64,000 nucleotides of DNA. Source: Linyphia triangularis (taxonomy: Eukaryota; Arthropoda; Arachnida; Araneae; Linyphiidae). Of this stretch, positions 59,907 to 64,000 are shown piece by piece. The DNA lies in assembly GCA_963978545.1 (NCBI GenBank), contig OZ021727.1:96237762-96301761 (forward strand). Reading direction: 5' to 3'. The notes beneath the pieces are model-generated. The model made no database searches, had not been told where the DNA came from, and was given only the letters and a program-made list of their open reading frames with translations. The first letter of the stretch is position 1; each line of letters starts with the position of its first letter. The translations under genes were made by a program, and so were the position numbers.

Positions 59907-61613
59907 ATGTATAAAAATTCTCGGAAGGACGATTTAATCAAAATTTCTAAGGAAATAGGTATCACTATCCCAGAAAACGCAACGTTAATAGTGATTAAAC
60001 AAAACATCGAGTCATGTCCTGTATTTAAAGATGATCCACAATTCGTTACAGATTTAATTTCGGATACAATCGCAGAACGCAAGGCGAAAGAGCAAGCAAA
60101 TTTCGCGAAAGAACAGGCAAACTTAGCGAAAGAGCAAGTAAATTTAGCACAAGAGCAACTTGCTCAAGAATTACAGCTGGAAAAATTAAAATTATCACGC
60201 ACCGAGAAAGAATTAGAAGTTGCGGCTCTTAGAAGAAATATTTCGGAAAACCCGACAAACACAATTACAAATAATGTCGCCCCCGACACTTCAACATCCA
60301 GCCTCGAAAATCTTTTACGAAGCGTTAAAACTTTATCTATGCCAGTTCCTTCACGAGCAGAAAATTTAAATTTGTTTTTTCATTCTTTAGAGCGTGCATT
60401 TGCTACCAAACAGGTACCACAAGAATTTAAGGCAGAAATTTTGATAAATATTCTTGGAGAGCGTGCAAATAGTGTATTATTGTACATTTCGGAGACTGAC
60501 CTAACTAATTATGAACGGGTTAAAAATATCGTTTTGCAACAATTCCAACCTACAGCCCCGGAAACTCTTATTAATTTTCGAAGAGCTCAAAGGTTCCCGA
60601 ACGAAACTCACGTTCAGTTTTCAAGCCGTTTAATTGTAGCTTTCAAGTACTATTTAGAATTAAGAAATGCTAGTACGGTAGAGGAAATATGTCAATTAAT
60701 GGTTAGTGATAAATTATTTAGCACCCTTGACCGAGACACCCAATCTCACATTGCTGTCCGTCAAGCGGATACGTGGTTTAAACCGTCTCAACTAGCATTG
60801 GAATGCGACAACTATTTTAATTCCAAGCGAAAGTCACTAGCTGAAGTAAATTCGGAACCCTCTTATGATAAAAATAAAACTGGGTATCAAAATCGTCAAC
60901 CAACCCAGGAAATTTTCCGAAAACTATTCCCTAAAAATGAAAATACTATTTGTACAATTGAAGCTCAAGCGCCTCTTATTTCTAATAAATTTATTAATGA
61001 ACTCCAATACGAAACTCTTTTGGTAAATGATGAAATGGTAGATGCCTTGATAGATTCGGGAAGCTCTATTATCTGTATTCACAGTGCATATGTAAACCCA
61101 AATATTATTTGTGATAAAGAAATTCTGTTACAAGGCGCATTTTCTGAAGAAACTGCTAAATTAGCACATATTAAAATATCCCTTCCCAAATCGCCGCAAA
61201 ATTCCTTAATTTTTCCTGCAGCTGTGTGCAATAAAATTAATCGACCATTAATTATCCCAACAAGTACTCTTTTGAAACTGTACACTTGCCATGGGCATAA
61301 CTTCGATTCAACATTCTTCACCCCACATACACTTGAGAACGAAGCACTTGAGAATCCTTCCCAACTCGAAACAAAATTCCATTCCCACACTGATGAAATT
61401 GATATGTTATTCCTAATACCTCGAGATCAATTTATAATGATGTATCTTTCCACGCATGTAGCCACCCTCACCCACTTAGAGATGAATCTGAAGACTTCAC
61501 GAAAATTAATGGCGACTATGATTCAAGCCAGACTTTATTTATGGAATTCACTGAAATTGTGGATAGTAATGAAACGAACGATTTTATTTACACTTGTAAC
61601 TCTATACATATAA
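59907..61613 (+). CDS. gag: gypsy-2 Gag and protease
   Basis: ATG at 59907 opens MYKNSRKDDLIKISKEIGI, similar in style to the N-terminus of the other gypsy element. A heptad repeat follows (AKEQANFAKEQANLAKEQVN, about 60-110 residues in), a probable coiled coil. A retrotransposon Gag core spans about 150-310. No CCHC knuckle is seen between about 320 and 350, where one would be expected, so it is lost or absent. The protease motif is LIDSGSSIICIHS (about 61045-61085). A frameshift near 61400-61450 makes the last ~50 residues out of frame; the true frame continues toward 61541. Confidence 0.85.
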   Translation: MYKNSRKDDLIKISKEIGITIPENATLIVIKQNIESCPVFKDDPQFVTDLISDTIAERKAKEQANFAKEQANLAKEQVNLAQEQLAQELQLEKLKLSRTEKELEVAALRRNISENPTNTITNNVAPDTSTSSLENLLRSVKTLSMPVPSRAENLNLFFHSLERAFATKQVPQEFKAEILINILGERANSVLLYISETDLTNYERVKNIVLQQFQPTAPETLINFRRAQRFPNETHVQFSSRLIVAFKYYLELRNASTVEEICQLMVSDKLFSTLDRDTQSHIAVRQADTWFKPSQLALECDNYFNSKRKSLAEVNSEPSYDKNKTGYQNRQPTQEIFRKLFPKNENTICTIEAQAPLISNKFINELQYETLLVNDEMVDALIDSGSSIICIHSAYVNPNIICDKEILLQGAFSEETAKLAHIKISLPKSPQNSLIFPAAVCNKINRPLIIPTSTLLKLYTCHGHNFDSTFFTPHTLENEALENPSQLETKFHSHTDEIDMLFLIPRDQFIMMYLSTHVATLTHLEMNLKTSRKLMATMIQARLYLWNSLKLWIVMKRTILFTLVTLYI

Positions 61614-62413
61614 CTGAACTGGATTTGTTACACATAACAAACTTATCTCAGCGAAAAGAAATTGAAACTTTAATTAATTCTAATCGGCCACATAAAATTA
61701 AAGAAACAAATTTAACTATGCAAATTTTTTTATCAGACGAAACGCCTATTTATCAATCGCCCAGAAGATTCACTTTTTCGAAAAATTACAAACATATTTT
61801 TCGTATCGTCTGTGCCTTTTCTAAATTTCTATGGCTGTATCCCGTTCGTTCCACAACGGAAAAAGACGCTATTGATAAACTAATGCAACACCAAACAACA
61901 TTCGGAAACCCCGTTCGAATTATTAGCGACAGATCCAGTGCGTTCACTTCCATCGAATTTCAAAACTACTGTCTTGATGAAAAAATAGAACACATTACCA
62001 TCACAACAGGCGTTTCACGAGGTAACGGACAAGCTGAAAAATTCTATTCAACCCTCATCCCTGTATTAACAAAATTATCTCTAGAAGAACCCACTAAATG
62101 GTTTAAATACGTCCCTTCTGTGCAAAGAATAATTAACAGCACCGTATCACTCGCTACAAAATATACAACATTCCAACTCCTCACCGGTGTTAAAATGCGG
62201 AATACAGATGACATTCGTATTAAGGAAATTTTAGAAGACGCCCAAATTCAGGCGACAGTTACCGATCGGGAAAACATTCGAACAACCGCTAAAGAAAATA
62301 TCCTTCTATATCAACAGCGCAGCAAAGTTCAGTACGATAAACATCGAAAACCAGCTGCTGTGTATCAAATTGGTGAAAAAATTGCGATCAAGCGAACCCA
62401 GTTCAAGCCTTAA
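61460..62413 (+). pseudogene. pol: gypsy-2 pol: RT start fused to integrase core
   Basis: The frame reads through a pre-RT linker and the first conserved RT segment (SDETPIYQSPRRF), then jumps at about 61770-61785 to integrase (SKNYKHIF, CAFSKFLWLYPVRSTTEKDA). Integrase keeps the second catalytic Asp (RIISDRSSAF) and the Glu (RGNGQAEKFYST). The zinc domain and first Asp are gone with RT palm/YxDD and RNase H. The order implied by what remains, RT before integrase, is the usual gypsy order, unlike 29926-36597. A small frameshift at 62412 separates the C-terminus. Confidence 0.85.
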
Positions 62414-62560
62414 AATTACGTGTTAAATTTTTTGGCCCCTACGAAGTTATTAAGATTCGACCAAATGATCGTTATGATGTTCGAAAATTGGGTAGTCACG
62501 AAGGCCCAAATTTGACATCTACAGCCGCCGATTTTATGAAAAAATGGAAAGACAATTGAA
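62412..62560 (+). pseudogene. pol: gypsy-2 integrase C-terminus (GPY/F domain)
   Basis: In the next frame LRVKFFGPYEVIKIRPND, the GPY/F module of gypsy integrases, continues to a stop at 62560. Confidence 0.8.
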
Positions 62561-63165
62561 CCATAAACTGTGTTTTTTTCCCTTAACGAACACTCATAAA
62601 CTTACAGTGAACTTAGTATATAAGTGATTTTTTTTTCTTTCAACATTATAGCAAGAACTGAACATTTTCTTATAACTATATGTTACTTATATTGTTTGAT
62701 TCCTACTTGATAATCATTATTTACATTTTAATAATCTATTGTTTACATTTTAGTATTCCTTTAACTTTTGTGATTCACATTTTTCTGCATTTTTAAACGT
62801 TTTCTTATCAATCACATTTATTTTGAAAACTTGTTTTGTTAAATTGATATGTACTGTTTATCAGTTATATTTGTATGTTTATTTGTCTATCAATTTATCC
62901 TCCAAATTTTTGAATAGTGAAAATTTTCTTGTGAATTAGGAAGTTTAGAATATACATTTGTTTTCTTTCTTGTACTCAGGTATTCTACTTTAATCGCATT
63001 TTACGCTTTATTATTTACAAAGTTTTCCATTCAATTTGAAGAGAAAGAATTGTAGTTTTCGAATTTTATTTCTTTTACTTTTGTAGTTTGTTTCTTTCTC
63101 TTGTAAGTGTCTTTTTAGAAATATAGTTACATTCAGAGGACTGAATGGATATCAGAATGCCCGAG
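62561..63165 (+). other. gypsy-2 3' untranslated region
   Basis: AT-rich, no env-like or other frame. The tract just before the 3' LTR is only weakly purine-rich. Confidence 0.6.
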
Positions 63166-63412
63166 TGTCGTATACACAGTGGAGATGAGTCAGTATCGAC
63201 TGCAGCGCCTATCGACTGCAGCGCCACTGGGTATAAAACAGCAAGACTTGAGAGGAGCGAGAGGATTCTGCCCAAGGCCGCCATCACGATCTTCTAGTGA
63301 AGGCTTAACAGTCTTCTTTTGTAATTTAACGAATATGAAATGATGAAATTAAATAACTTTAAGCAACAAAACTGCATCGTTCCTATTTTCCCCTAGACTA
63401 CCGACCACAACA
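63166..63412 (+). repeat. gypsy-2 3' LTR
   Basis: 247 bp, three differences from the 5' LTR, followed by the target duplicate TTCA (63413-63416). Confidence 0.9.
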
Positions 63413-63624
63413 TTCATTATATGTTAAAATGTTGGGCATAATTAGTGCTTTCAGAATACTCAACTGCCAAAATTAGTGCGTCAATATTTTGGCCAAAATC
63501 ACCAATTTTAGCTTATTGCCGAATGTACACGAGCCTTAAACCGATGTTAATTATCACGCACTAATTGTATGACCGGTACCAAATTTTAGTGCTCAATTAG
63601 TGCTTTCAGAATTCTCAACCCCCC

Positions 63625-63867
63625 CCCACAGAAGCACTAAAAGTATATAAATTTCTTCTAACCATCCCATTGACTCAAGTTTCTAGCGAACGAGCATTTT
63701 CTAAATTGAAACTTATTGAAACCAGATTGAGATCGTCTTTGATAAACGAAAATTTAGAATCTTTACTGGTAATGCACTCAAAAGCTGATATTTTGAACTC
63801 CATAGATCCAGACACCGTTATTGATTATATTTGCCACCCCAGCTCCGAAATAAAAAGACTTCTTTAG
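63625..63867 (+). pseudogene. hAT transposase C-terminal dimerisation segment
   Basis: The frame reads PTEALKVYKFLLTIPLTQVS, then SERAFSKLKLIETRLRSSL and NENLESLLVMHS, ending at a stop at 63867. This is the hAT family C-terminal dimerisation motif (SxERxFSxLKxIxTxLRS). The DDE catalytic region and BED zinc finger are missing. It joins directly to subterminal non-coding repeats on its left, so an internal deletion has removed most of the gene. Confidence 0.85.
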
Positions 63868-64000
63868 GTTTAGTTTTTAAATTCAATCAAAGAACATTAC
63901 ATTTGTGAACATATTTATTTTTGTTACTTTCCTTAAGAAATTAAGTAGTAAATGCTGGTTTTTGAAATGTATGTAATATTAAATTGTCTCGTTTTAATTT

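Larger units (their letters stand above)
58715..63412 (+). mobile_element. Gypsy-class deletion derivative
   Basis: LTRs of 247 bp (58715-58961, 63166-63412) start TGTCGTATACAC and end CACAACA. They differ at three positions by eye (about 1%). A 4-bp target duplicate TTCA flanks the element. Gag and protease are followed by a short RT start fused to integrase; RT core, RNase H and the integrase N-terminus are deleted. It is inserted in the subterminal region of a hAT element. It needs helper functions to move. Confidence 0.9.
58208..64000 (+). mobile_element. hAT element split by a gypsy insertion; right end outside the window
   Basis: It starts CAGGCCCGTGCTAGGCC, a hAT-style terminus, followed by a GC-rich block. 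Subterminal units containing 'tagtgctcaattagtgcttt' and 'aaattagtgcgtc' occur near 58435 and 58570 and again beyond the gypsy element near 63440 and 63595. A transposase C-terminus follows at 63625-63867. Most of the transposase is absent, so this is an internally deleted copy. Confidence 0.65.

Overview
This is an AT-rich eukaryotic window made almost entirely of transposable elements and their debris. I see tRNA-derived SINEs, Helitrons, hAT-type and TTAA-flanked DNA elements, one copia and two gypsy-class LTR retrotransposons, a CR1/jockey-type LINE remnant, satellite blocks and large inverted duplications. There are no operons and no bacterial genes. The element mix suggests an arthropod. 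The N-terminus of the first gypsy Gag reminds me of elements seen in spiders, so a chelicerate is possible, but this is a weak inference.

Layout. 1-2841 is one arm of an inverted duplication; its partner is 39697-42263. The left arm carries a SINE that the right arm lacks. 2842-4669 holds short dispersed repeats. 4670-6803 is a non-autonomous hAT element with a perfect 8-bp target duplication, and a minus-strand Helitron (4758-6271) is nested in it. 7029-9370 is a second Helitron built around a ~147-bp tandem array. 9371-20160 is mostly unrecognised AT-rich sequence with a TTAA-flanked MITE (11670-12182), a 315-350 bp repeat family and a ~64-bp miniature element. 20161-23760 has a Helitron stub, a LINE remnant and the only host-gene candidate: a minus-strand promoter-like region with a short first exon and a compatible second exon.

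24541-39696 is a nested stack. A ~353-bp satellite was entered by a Helitron (25556-26485) and by a hAT element (27409-39053). The hAT holds a copia element (27436-37884, TSD ACAGT, LTRs about 3% diverged). The copia holds a gypsy element (29926-36597, TSD GTGCT, LTRs identical by eye). In that gypsy element integrase lies before reverse transcriptase, the Gmr1-like order, which is copia-like rather than the usual gypsy order. Its integrase has lost the first catalytic aspartate, and its reading frame is broken in an A9 run.

42264-58207 holds further copies of a ~710-bp family bounded by AACTAGGGG and GGGTAATTGAAAGT, a second inverted paralogous pair (46735-47410 and 53262-53895) in which only one copy has a SINE, a 5-bp-TSD element and a third locus of a 16-bp minisatellite. 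58208 to the window end is a hAT element whose C-terminal transposase segment survives at 63625-63867. It is interrupted by a deletion-derivative gypsy element (58715-63412, LTRs about 1% diverged) whose RT core is missing, so that RT sequence runs directly into integrase.

Besides the RT, RNase H and integrase remnants, the clearest functional signals are structural: target-site duplications, empty-site paralogs and element ends that let insertion order be read directly. No intact host protein gene or functional tRNA is supported.
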